Assembly: GCF_009831215.1 (NCBI RefSeq)
Contig: NZ_WUTW01000010.1
Span: 117,647-181,646 of the forward strand
Direction: 5' to 3'
Length of the DNA: 64,000 nt
Source: Actinomadura rayongensis
Lineage (GTDB): Bacteria; Actinomycetota; Actinomycetes; Streptosporangiales; Streptosporangiaceae
Part shown: in pieces, positions 8,707-16,266 of the stretch
Numbering within the stretch: position 1 is the stretch's first letter
Layout of the letters: every line of letters begins with the position of its first letter
Position numbers and translations under genes: made by a program
Notes under the pieces: generated by a model
Told to the model about the DNA's origin: nothing
Database searches by the model: none
The model's input: only the letters and a program-made list of their open reading frames with translations

Positions 8707-9123
8707 ATGCCAGTGCGCGACCCCGGCGGATCCACCCGCCCGGAACGCCTCCCGGCGCGACCGGACGCAGCCGCCGGGCCGCCGCCCGCACCCATCCGAC
8801 CACGCCCCGGAATGAGCACGCCGATGCCGACCGGCTCCCCCTTCGCCCCGCTCCCGTCCTGCTCCTCCCCGTGCTGCGGCCGGCCGCCCTGCTTCCAGAT
8901 CCGCGTCGAGACCGGGACCGGCCGCTGCGTCCCGCGGGCGGCCGAGGCGTGCGGCGTCCACCTGTCCGAGGCCGTCGCGGACGCCACGCGCTGGGCGGGC
9001 GAGCGCGGCGCGGCGCACGTCGTCGTGTACGCGACGGCGCGCGGACGACGGCTCGGCGCCCGCCCCGACGGCCCCTTCGACCGGCTCGCGGTGAGCGTCA
9101 TTCCGGTGGCGCCCCGGAACTGA
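8707..9123 (+). CDS. Small hypothetical protein
   Basis: Not recognised. The convincing part is the last 100 residues, from about 8812 (MSTPMPTGSPF): a Cys-rich patch (SCSSPCCGRPPCFQIRVETG) followed by a compact alpha/beta sequence ending DRLAVSVIPVAPRN. The 35 residues before it are Pro/Arg-rich and doubtful; starts at 8707, 8812 or 8824 are all possible. Upstream, 8417-8706 holds only a less GC-rich patch around 8475-8500 that may be a promoter. The cysteines CCxxxxC could bind metal, but no function is assigned. Confidence 0.4.
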   Translation: MPVRDPGGSTRPERLPARPDAAAGPPPAPIRPRPGMSTPMPTGSPFAPLPSCSSPCCGRPPCFQIRVETGTGRCVPRAAEACGVHLSEAVADATRWAGERGAAHVVVYATARGRRLGARPDGPFDRLAVSVIPVAPRN

Positions 9124-9169
9124 GCGCGCCTTCCGCGTCACCGCCCGGCACCGCACGGTGATCACACGG

Positions 9170-9191
9170 GAATGGCTGAAAACGGCCATTC
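9170..9191. promoter_or_regulatory. Inverted repeat upstream of LLM monooxygenase gene
   Basis: GAATGGC and GCCATTC (7-bp arms, 8-nt spacer) lie about 85-105 nt before the GTG at 9275. This could be an operator or a leader hairpin; nothing more specific is visible. Confidence 0.35.
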
Positions 9192-9274
9192 ACGCGCCTC
9201 TGCGCGCCCATTGCCCCAGGAGATCACGAGTCCGATACTGGGGGCCGGAATACGAAAACCGGAAGGCGGAGGCC

Positions 9275-10396
9275 GTGGGATTCCAGATCGGCTTGTTCTC
9301 TCCCAACACCGAATCGGGCCTGGCCATCACCACGGCGCCGGAACGCTGGCGGGCGACCTGGGAGAACAACCTGCGGCTGGCCCGGCTCGCCGACGACGCC
9401 GGAATCGACTTCCTCCTGCCCGTCGCCCGCTGGACCGACTGGGGCAAGGACACCGACTTCCACCGCAGCACCCTGGACCCGCTCGTCTGGGCGTCGGGGC
9501 TCCTCACCGCGACCCGGCGCGTCCGCGTCTTCGTCACCCTGCACACGGCGTTCCACCACCCGGTCGTCGCGGCCAAGCAGCTCGCCACCGCCGACCACAT
9601 CAGCGCGGGCCGGGCGGGGCTGAACATCGTCGCCGGTTGGCACGCTCCCGAGTACGAGATGTTCGGCCTGTCGCTGCCGGACGACCACGACGTCCGGTAC
9701 GCGCTCGCCCAGGAGTGGTGGGACGTCGTCCGCCGGATCTGGTCCAGCGACGAGCCGTTCGACCACGAGGGCCGTTTCTTCCGGCTCAGGAACGTCGTGG
9801 GGTCCCCGAAGCCGTACAACGGCGACAGTTTGCCCGTCATCAACGCCGGGTCGTCCGCGCAGGGACGGTCCTTCGCGGCCCGCAACGCCGACCGCGCGTT
9901 CACGGTCGTCGCCGGTCCCGACGACGGAGCGCAGGTCGTCGCGGCGATCCGCGCGGAGGCCGCGACGCACGGCCGCTCGGTCGGGGTGTTCACGCTGGGG
10001 CACGTCGTGTGCCGTCCGACCCGCGCCGAGGCCGAGGACCACCTGCGCTACTACGCCGACGAGCACGCCGACTGGCCCGCCGTGGACGAGGTCATGCGGC
10101 TGCAGGGCCTGCACGCGCAGTCGTTCACGCCCGAGATGCTCCAGGTCTTCCGCGACCGGTTCGCCGCCGGGCACGGGAGCTGCCCGATCGTCGGCGACCC
10201 CGACGACGTCGCGGACGCCCTGGCCGCCTTCGCCGGGGCCGGATTCGATGGGATCGCCCTCTCGTTCCTCAATTACGCGGACGAACTCCCGTACTTCGCC
10301 GCCGAGGTCTTTCCGCGTTTGGCGGCGCGGGGCGTGCGGCCCACGCCGGTCGACTATCCTGACGGGACCGTCCCCCACGCACGACACCACACATGA
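9275..10396 (+). CDS. FMN-dependent LLM-class monooxygenase (sulfonate/dimethylsulfone type)
   Basis: A 373-residue luciferase-like protein. FSPNTESGLAITTAPERW, then RVFVTLHTAFHHPVVAAKQLATADHISAGRAGLNIVAGW, matches the SsuD/SfnG/RutA branch of FMNH2-dependent monooxygenases, which cleave C-S or C-N bonds. The exact substrate is unknown, though the flanking genes suggest an organosulfur compound. The GTG at 9275 was chosen for the strong GGAAGGCGGAGG upstream; an in-frame extension to 9158 lacks family similarity. Its stop overlaps the AraC start (ATGA), so the two are one operon. Confidence 0.8.
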   Translation: MGFQIGLFSPNTESGLAITTAPERWRATWENNLRLARLADDAGIDFLLPVARWTDWGKDTDFHRSTLDPLVWASGLLTATRRVRVFVTLHTAFHHPVVAAKQLATADHISAGRAGLNIVAGWHAPEYEMFGLSLPDDHDVRYALAQEWWDVVRRIWSSDEPFDHEGRFFRLRNVVGSPKPYNGDSLPVINAGSSAQGRSFAARNADRAFTVVAGPDDGAQVVAAIRAEAATHGRSVGVFTLGHVVCRPTRAEAEDHLRYYADEHADWPAVDEVMRLQGLHAQSFTPEMLQVFRDRFAAGHGSCPIVGDPDDVADALAAFAGAGFDGIALSFLNYADELPYFAAEVFPRLAARGVRPTPVDYPDGTVPHARHHT

Positions 10397-11442
10397 CGCG
10401 AATCGAGCTGCCCGAGTCCGCCCGCGCGGACGACAATTGCCCGGCGGACCTTTCGCCACCGCTTCTCACCGCGTACCAGCGGGTCGCGAGCAACGACATT
10501 CACGAACTGCACGGCGCCGTCGAACCGCTGGCCGTCGGGCACACGCTCGACGCGCTGGAACCGCGGCGTCCGCTCGACGGCATGGTCAACGGCCTCTCGG
10601 TGGGTTCGGTCAATCTCGTGTGGGTGCGCTACGGCGGCAGCGGCGTCGTCGTGGAGACGCCGCCCACCGAGGGCGAGTTCGCCATGTGCGCCCCGAACGC
10701 GCCGATGGGCGTCGAGTACTGCGGGAACGGTGAGCGGACCGTCGCCGACGGGACGCTCGTCCTGTCCCACGAGCAGCGCATGCGCATGACGCCGCACCCG
10801 ACGCGCGGCTGCCTGGTCATCGCGACCAGCACGGGCCGGCTGGCCGACCATCTGCGCGACTATCTCGGCCGGGACGCCGAGGCGCCGCTGCGCTTCGGCG
10901 GCACCGGCCCGGCCGCCGCGCCGCTGGAGATCGTCGGCCGCACCTGGCGGCACGTCTGCTCGATCCTCGACCACGCCACCGCCGACGGCCTGCACCCCCT
11001 CGCCGCGCGCAACCTCGAGGACTCTCTGCTCACCGCGGTGCTCCTCGGCCTGCCGCACACCGCCACGGCCGAACTCACCGAGCCTCCGCGGCGGTCCCCG
11101 CACCATCTCGCCGACGTCATCCACGACTGGATCCAGGCGCACTACGACCAGCCGATCGGCGTCGCGGACATGGCCCGCGCCGCCGGGATCAGCGTCCGGC
11201 ACCTGCAGTTCGTCTGCCGGAACCGGTGGGGGCTCACACCGACGCAGCTCCTGCGCGGCGTGCGGCTCGACCAGGCCCGCCGGGACCTGCTCGCCGCGCG
11301 GCCCGGCGCGAACGTCGTCACCCGCGTCGCGCACGCCGCCGGGTACGTCCACATGAGCCGTTTCTCGACCCACTACCGGCAGCGTTTCGGCGAGACGCCG
11401 ACCCAGACGCTCCGGCGCGGGAACTCCGCGCCGTCCGGCTGA
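10393..11442 (+). CDS. AraC-family transcriptional regulator
   Basis: A 349-residue regulator. The N-terminal 200 residues resemble the AraC-binding-like ligand/dimerisation domain. The C-terminus carries two helix-turn-helix units (IGVADMARAAGISVRHLQFVCRNRWGLTPTQLLRGVRLDQARRDLL and VVTRVAHAAGYVHMSRFSTHYRQRFGETPTQ). It is translationally coupled to the LLM monooxygenase gene, which it presumably activates; that is inferred from position only. Confidence 0.88.
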   Translation: MTRIELPESARADDNCPADLSPPLLTAYQRVASNDIHELHGAVEPLAVGHTLDALEPRRPLDGMVNGLSVGSVNLVWVRYGGSGVVVETPPTEGEFAMCAPNAPMGVEYCGNGERTVADGTLVLSHEQRMRMTPHPTRGCLVIATSTGRLADHLRDYLGRDAEAPLRFGGTGPAAAPLEIVGRTWRHVCSILDHATADGLHPLAARNLEDSLLTAVLLGLPHTATAELTEPPRRSPHHLADVIHDWIQAHYDQPIGVADMARAAGISVRHLQFVCRNRWGLTPTQLLRGVRLDQARRDLLAARPGANVVTRVAHAAGYVHMSRFSTHYRQRFGETPTQTLRRGNSAPSG

Positions 11443-11448
11443 CGCGCG

Positions 11449-12426
11449 TCATCCCGGCCCGGCGCCGTGCGGCTCGTCGCCCCGGACGTGCGGCCGTTCC
11501 GCGCACGCGCCGTTCCGCGCGGCGGCCGGACGCCAGCGCGCGGCCTGGGTCGTCAGGAGGCGCATCATGCGGTGGACCGCCCCGGCCAGATGCCGGGTCC
11601 GCGCGTGCTGGGCCACGAGGACGACGTCCGGAACGTCGGCGTCCAGCGGCCGGTACGTGATGACGCCGTGCCGTTCGAGCGGGTCGTCGGCGACGCTGTA
11701 GTCCGGCAGCAGCGTCACGCCGAGGCCCTCGGCGACCATGACCTTGCCCATCTCGGCGCCGTCCACCGAGTAGGCGAAGGACGGCGGACGTCCGCCGAGC
11801 AGACGGTGGACGTAGCGGTGCATCACGTATCCGGCGCGCATCGCGATGAACGGCTCGGCGAACATCGCCTCGGGGCCGATCGCGTCGAGCCGGGCCAGCG
11901 GGCTGTCGGCGCGGCAGCACACGGTGGGACGGCCCCGCAGCAGCTCGACGGCGGCCAGGTCGGACGCGACGTCGTCGCCGTCCATGAGGTTGACGAGCCC
12001 GAGGTCCAGGCCGCCGCCGCGCAGCGCGTCCTGGATCTCGGTCTGCTGCGCGGTGACCAGCTCCACCTGCGTCTCGGGATGCGCGGCGCGGAACGCGTCC
12101 ATGACCGGGGTGACGAGCGGGACCGTCGCGGCGTTGACCGTGCCGACGCGGATCATCTGCCGCGTCCGCGACTGGTCGTCGGCGGCCGAGCGCAGCCGCT
12201 GCACCGCGTCGATCACCTCGGTGATCCAGGGCAGCAGCTCGCGTCCCTCGGCGCTGATCCGGGCGCCCGCGCGATGCCGGTCGAGCAGCGTGACGCCGAG
12301 TTCGCGCTCCAGGTTGCTGATGGTCTGGCTCAGCGCGGGCTGGGAGAGGTGCAGGGACTCGCTGGCGCGGCGCATCGACCCGAGCCGGGTGATGGCCGCG
12401 ACGCATTCGAGCTGTTCGATCCGCAT
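11449..12426 (-). CDS. LysR-family regulator, probable activator of the sfn genes
   Basis: A 325-residue LysR protein. MRIEQLECVAAITRLGSMRRASESLHLSQPALSQTISNLE is a typical N-terminal winged helix-turn-helix, followed by a periplasmic-binding-like effector domain (IRVGTVNAATVPLVTPVMDAFRAAHPE). It is divergent from sfnG across only 96 bp, the classic arrangement for a LysR regulator and its target. CysB/Cbl-type LysR proteins control sulfur scavenging elsewhere, but this one is assigned that role by context. The last 25 residues are a low-complexity tail. Confidence 0.85.
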   Translation of the reverse strand: MRIEQLECVAAITRLGSMRRASESLHLSQPALSQTISNLERELGVTLLDRHRAGARISAEGRELLPWITEVIDAVQRLRSAADDQSRTRQMIRVGTVNAATVPLVTPVMDAFRAAHPETQVELVTAQQTEIQDALRGGGLDLGLVNLMDGDDVASDLAAVELLRGRPTVCCRADSPLARLDAIGPEAMFAEPFIAMRAGYVMHRYVHRLLGGRPPSFAYSVDGAEMGKVMVAEGLGVTLLPDYSVADDPLERHGVITYRPLDADVPDVVLVAQHARTRHLAGAVHRMMRLLTTQAARWRPAAARNGACAERPHVRGDEPHGAGPG

Positions 12427-12485
12427 CGTCCGTCCTCCCGGCCCCGCTGACAGGTTCGGCTTATCGCCCGTTCGGAAAGATGACA

Positions 12486-12515
12486 TTGACCCAGGTCGGG
12501 CGGCTTGACCACAAT
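12486..12515 (+). promoter_or_regulatory. sfnG promoter, apparently leaderless
   Basis: TTGACC (12486-12491), an 18-nt spacer and CACAAT (12510-12515). The ATG of sfnG begins 8 nt after the hexamer, where transcription itself should start, and no Shine-Dalgarno sequence precedes it. A second TTGACC sits at 12505-12510. Confidence 0.5.
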
Positions 12516-12522
12516 CTAGACT

Positions 12523-13647
12523 ATGTCGATAGACAAACTGGAGAAACCGGAACCGCTGAAGTTCGCGTACTGGGTGCCGAACGTCAGCGGCGGCCTGGTC
12601 GTCAGCAAGATCGAGCAGCGCACCGACTGGGGGTACGACTACAACCGCGAGCTGGCCGTCCTCGCCGAGAACAACGGGTTCGAGTACGCGCTGAGCCAGG
12701 TGCGGTACATCGCGTCCTACGGCGCCGCGTACCAGCACGAGTCGACCGGCTTCAGCCTGGCCCTGCTGCTGGCCACCGAGCGGCTGAAGGTGATCGCGGC
12801 GGTCCACCCCGGGCTGTGGCATCCCGGCGTCCTCGCCAAGTTCATCGCGACGGCCGACCAGCTCTCGGGCGGACGGGCCGCGGTGAACGTCGTCAGCGGC
12901 TGGTTCAAGGACGAGTTCACCAAGCTCGGCGAACCCTGGCTGGAGCACGACGAGCGGTACCGGCGCAGCGAGGAGTTCATCCGCGTGCTGCGCGAGATCT
13001 GGACGTCCGAGCACGCCGAGTTCGGCGGCGACTTCTACCGCCTGCACGACTTCGACCTGCGGCCCAAGCCCCTCACCGGACCCGGACGGCCCCATCCGGA
13101 GATCTTCCAGGGCGGCAACTCCACGAGCGCGCGGCTCATGGCGGGACGCGTGTCGGACTGGTACTTCAGCAACGGCCGCGACCTCGACGGCGTCTCCGAG
13201 CAGATCGCCGACGTCCAGGCCGAGGCGGCCCGGCACGGACGGCGCGTGCGGTTCGGCCTCAACGCCTTCCTCATCGCCCGCGACACCGAGGCCGAGGCCC
13301 GCGACGTACTGCGCGAGATCGTCGCCAAGGCCGACCAGACGGCCGTCGAGGGCTTCGGCGCCGCCGTGAAGCAGGCCGGACGGTCCACGTCCGACGGCAA
13401 GGGCATGTGGGAGGACTCGGAGTTCGCCGACCTCGTCCAGTACAACGACGGGTTCCGCACCGGGCTGATCGGGACGCCCGAGCAGATCGCCGAGCGGATC
13501 GTCGCCTACAAGCGGCGCGGCGTGGACCTGTTCCTCCTCGGGTTCCTGCACTACCTGGAGGACGTCGAGTACTTCGGGAAGCGCGTGCTGCCCCTCGTCC
13601 GCGAGCTGGAGGCCGACGCCGCCGAGCCCGTCCGGATCGGTTCCTGA
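12523..13647 (+). CDS. sfnG: Dimethylsulfone monooxygenase SfnG
   Basis: A 374-residue FMNH2-dependent monooxygenase that converts dimethylsulfone to methanesulfinate, which SsuD-like enzymes can desulfonate. FAYWVPNVSGGLVVSKIEQRTDWGYDYN, GFEYALSQVRYIASYGAAYQHES, GGRAAVNVVSGWFKDEF and GEPWLEHDERYRRSEEFIR are diagnostic of SfnG rather than generic LLM proteins. It heads the run sfnG, leader peptide, two sfnB-like genes and ssuD. Initiation looks leaderless. FMNH2 must come from a reductase, and none is encoded nearby. Confidence 0.93.
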   Translation: MSIDKLEKPEPLKFAYWVPNVSGGLVVSKIEQRTDWGYDYNRELAVLAENNGFEYALSQVRYIASYGAAYQHESTGFSLALLLATERLKVIAAVHPGLWHPGVLAKFIATADQLSGGRAAVNVVSGWFKDEFTKLGEPWLEHDERYRRSEEFIRVLREIWTSEHAEFGGDFYRLHDFDLRPKPLTGPGRPHPEIFQGGNSTSARLMAGRVSDWYFSNGRDLDGVSEQIADVQAEAARHGRRVRFGLNAFLIARDTEAEARDVLREIVAKADQTAVEGFGAAVKQAGRSTSDGKGMWEDSEFADLVQYNDGFRTGLIGTPEQIAERIVAYKRRGVDLFLLGFLHYLEDVEYFGKRVLPLVRELEADAAEPVRIGS

Positions 13648-13653
13648 CGTCCG

Positions 13654-13716
13654 ATGCGTCTCGTCCGCCGCCGCCACATCGACCTGCGCAGGACGTGCAG
13701 CGCCCTGTGTCCGTGA
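13654..13716 (+). CDS. Short leader peptide upstream of the sfnB genes
   Basis: ATG CGT at 13654 opens a 20-codon frame encoding MRLVRRRHIDLRRTCSALCP. The pattern R-R-H-(V/I)-D-L followed by a Cys-rich S-A-x-C-P end is that of the short actinobacterial leader peptides found before sulfur-assimilation genes. In mycobacteria, related uORFs with terminal Cys codons act as cysteine-sensing attenuators. Here two Cys codons (TGC, TGT) lie in the last six sense codons. It is followed by 48 nt to the sfnB start, with AAGGAG near 13754. Confidence 0.7.
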   Translation: MRLVRRRHIDLRRTCSALCP

Positions 13717-13764
13717 ACCGTCTTTCCACGACCTGCTCGCTTCCGTCTTCCAAGGAGATCACGC

Positions 13765-14991
13765 ATGTCCGTCGAGACCCGGCTCACCGACCACGTCACC
13801 ACCAGCGCCGACGACACCGACCGGTACGCCGCGGCCCTGCGCCGCGCGGAGACCGTCGCGGCCGAACTGCGCGCCACCGCCGCCGAGCGCGACCGCGCCA
13901 ACCGGACGCCGCGCGCCGAGGTCGAGCTGCTGCGCGGCCACGACCTGCTCCAGGTGCAGGAACCCGTCGAGTACGGCGGTGACGGCCTGACCTACGCGCA
14001 GGCGTCCCAGATCACCCGCGTGATCGCGCGCGGCGACACGTCCATCGCCCACCTGATCGGCTACCACTACGCCCAGACCCGCATCGCGCCGCTGTTCGGC
14101 ACGCCCGAGCAGGCCGACGCGCAGTCGCGGCGCAACGCCGAGGAGAAGCTGTTCTGGGGCGGCGTGCAGAACCCGCGCGGCGGCTCCGACCTCGTCCTGA
14201 CCCGCGACGGCGACGGGTTCCGGCTGAACGGCCGCCGCTCCTTCGCGTCCGGCGCGAGCCTCGGCGACCAGCTCTCGGTGACCGCCGCCTTCGAGGGCGA
14301 GCTGGTGTTCGTCTCGCTGCCCGCCGGACGCGACGGGTTCCGCGCGCTCGGCGACTGGGACAACATCGGGCAGCGCCTCACCGACTCCGGCGGCGTCGAG
14401 TTCGACAACGCGCGCGTCGAGCGGTCGGAGATCCTCGGCGAGGACCCGCTCACCGGGCGGACCCTCACGCCGTACCAGACGCTCGTCACGCCGCACTGGC
14501 AGCTCGCGTTCGTCAACTTCTACATCGGGACGGCCGAGGGCGCGCTGGACGAGGCGCTGGACTGGACGCGCCTGCACGCCGCCCCCTGGGAGACCTCGGG
14601 CGTGGACCGCGCGACCGACGACGCCTACATCCTCCAGACCGTCGGGGAGCTGCGCAGCGAGATCCGCGCGGCGGCGCTGCTCGCCGACCGCGCCGGCGAC
14701 GCGCTCCAGCACGCGCTGGACGTCGGCCCGTCGCTCACCGCCGACGAGCGCGCCGAGGCCGCCGTGGCGATCTACGAGGCGAAGTATCTGACGACGAAGG
14801 TGTCGCTGGCGGCGGCGTCCCGGCTGTTCGAGATCCAGGGCGCGCGGGCGACGACCAGCGCGTACGGGTTCGACCGGCACTGGCGCAACCTGCGGACGCA
14901 CACCGTCCACGACCCGGTGGCGTACAAGGCCCGCGAGGTCGGGGACTGGACGCTGAACCGGCGCGCGCCCGAGTTCTCCCTGTACCGCTGA
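13765..14991 (+). CDS. SfnB-family sulfur-acquisition flavoprotein 1 (acyl-CoA dehydrogenase fold)
   Basis: A 408-residue protein of the acyl-CoA-dehydrogenase/DszC-like flavin monooxygenase group. Features are ITRVIARGDTSIAHLIGYHYAQTRIAPLFGT, WGGVQNPRGGSDLVLTRDGDGFRLNGRRSFASGA, and the C-terminal RATTSAYGFDRHWRNLRTHTVHDP. SfnB-type proteins are induced in sulfur starvation and probably hydroxylate organosulfur compounds with reduced flavin; the exact substrate is unproven. AAGGAG precedes the ATG. The perfect 14-bp hairpin at 14999-15030 follows. Confidence 0.88.
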   Translation: MSVETRLTDHVTTSADDTDRYAAALRRAETVAAELRATAAERDRANRTPRAEVELLRGHDLLQVQEPVEYGGDGLTYAQASQITRVIARGDTSIAHLIGYHYAQTRIAPLFGTPEQADAQSRRNAEEKLFWGGVQNPRGGSDLVLTRDGDGFRLNGRRSFASGASLGDQLSVTAAFEGELVFVSLPAGRDGFRALGDWDNIGQRLTDSGGVEFDNARVERSEILGEDPLTGRTLTPYQTLVTPHWQLAFVNFYIGTAEGALDEALDWTRLHAAPWETSGVDRATDDAYILQTVGELRSEIRAAALLADRAGDALQHALDVGPSLTADERAEAAVAIYEAKYLTTKVSLAAASRLFEIQGARATTSAYGFDRHWRNLRTHTVHDPVAYKAREVGDWTLNRRAPEFSLYR

Positions 14992-14998
14992 CGCAACG

Positions 14999-15030
14999 AC
15001 CCGGCGGGCGGCTCGGGCCGCCCGCCGGGT
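14999..15030. terminator. Perfect 14-bp hairpin between the two sfnB genes
   Basis: The arms ACCCGGCGGGCGGC and GCCGCCCGCCGGGT flank the loop TCGG and begin 8 nt after the stop. This could be a partial terminator or a stabiliser lowering downstream expression, since the next gene is only 18 nt further on. Confidence 0.55.
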
Positions 15031-15048
15031 CCGGACGGAGACCCCCGC

Positions 15049-16248
15049 ATGGCCCATCTCATCCGTACCGCCGGCGAGGCCGTCGAGGTCGCCCGCAAGC
15101 TCGCCGCCGCGTTCGCTCCCGGTGCGGGCGCACGCGACGCCGAGCGGCGGGCGCCCGCCGCCGAACTCGCGGAGCTGTCGGAGTCCGGACTGCTCGGCAT
15201 CGCCGTACCGGCCCGCTTCGGCGGCGCGGAGGCGGACGCGCCGACGCTCGCCGAGGTGTTCCGGACGCTCGCCGCCGCCGACGCGAGCCTCGCGCAGATC
15301 CCGCAGAGCCACTTCGTGTTCCTCGACGCCCTGCGTCGGCTCGGGACCGAGGAGCAGCAGGCCCGGTACTTCGCCGCGGCGCTGGCCGGGGAGCGGTTCG
15401 CCAACGCGCAGTCCGAGCGGGGCGGGCGAACGGCGGCCGACGACGCGACGACGCTGCGTCCCGTGCCCGGCGGTTACGTGCTGGACGGCGAGAAGTTCTA
15501 CAGCACGGGCGCGCTCTTCGCGGACTGGCTCGTCGTGCGCGCTGTCCTCACCGACGCACCGCCCCCGCCCGGCGGCGGGCCCGCGCGGGGGCTCGCCTAC
15601 ATCCGTCGCGGAACGCCCGGCGTCACGGTCGAGGACGACTGGGACGGCATGGGACAGCGCACGACCGCGAGCGGCACGGTCCGGCTCGCGTCGGTACGGG
15701 TCGACGCGGACCAGGTCGTCCCGTACACGCCGCTGTTCGACGGGCCGACGACCTACGGCGCCCGCGCCCAGCTTCTCCATGCCGCCATCGACGCCGGCAT
15801 CGCGCGCGGCGCGCTGGACGCGGCGGCCGTCGCGGTGGCGAAGGCCCGGCCGTGGTTCGAGAGCGGCGCGGACACCGCCGCCGAGGACCCGCTGGTCGTC
15901 CAGCAGGCGGGCGAGATCGAGATCATCGTCCGGGGCGCCGAGGCGCTGCTGCGGGAGGCCGCCTTGGCGATCGACGCCGCCGAACCCGAGCCGACCGCCG
16001 ACGCCGCCGCCCGCGCGTCCGTGGCGACCGCCGTCGCGAAGGTCGCCGCCGCCCGCGCCGCGGTCGACGCGTCGTCGGCGCTGTTCGAGCTGGGCGGCAC
16101 CCGGTCTGCCGCCGCGTCCCTCAACCTGTCCCGCCACTGGCGGGACGCGCGCACGCACACCCTGCACGACCCGGGCCGGTGGAAGGTGCAGCACGTCGGC
16201 CGCTGGCTGCTGTCGCGCACCCCGCCGCCGCGCCACGGTCTGCTCTGA
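15049..16248 (+). CDS. SfnB-family sulfur-acquisition flavoprotein 2
   Basis: A 399-residue paralogue in the same acyl-CoA-dehydrogenase fold. LLGIAVPARFGGAEADAPTLAEVFRTLAAADASLAQIPQSHFVFLDALR, VLDGEKFYSTGALFADWLVV and SLNLSRHWRDARTHTLHDPGRWKVQHVGRWLL fit the TIGR04022 (SfnB) family. It lies 18 nt before ssuD with no gap for a promoter, so the two are cotranscribed. Tandem SfnB copies probably widen the range of sulfur compounds used; this is inference. Confidence 0.88.
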   Translation: MAHLIRTAGEAVEVARKLAAAFAPGAGARDAERRAPAAELAELSESGLLGIAVPARFGGAEADAPTLAEVFRTLAAADASLAQIPQSHFVFLDALRRLGTEEQQARYFAAALAGERFANAQSERGGRTAADDATTLRPVPGGYVLDGEKFYSTGALFADWLVVRAVLTDAPPPPGGGPARGLAYIRRGTPGVTVEDDWDGMGQRTTASGTVRLASVRVDADQVVPYTPLFDGPTTYGARAQLLHAAIDAGIARGALDAAAVAVAKARPWFESGADTAAEDPLVVQQAGEIEIIVRGAEALLREAALAIDAAEPEPTADAAARASVATAVAKVAAARAAVDASSALFELGGTRSAAASLNLSRHWRDARTHTLHDPGRWKVQHVGRWLLSRTPPPRHGLL

Positions 16249-16266
16249 GAAAGGATCCCCACCCCC

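Noticed and set aside
9158..9274. Upstream extension or leader peptide (VITREWLK...HCPRR) before the LLM gene
   Set aside because: It lacks the RHxDL pattern of sulfur leader peptides and has no family similarity; the strong ribosome-binding site points to the GTG at 9275.
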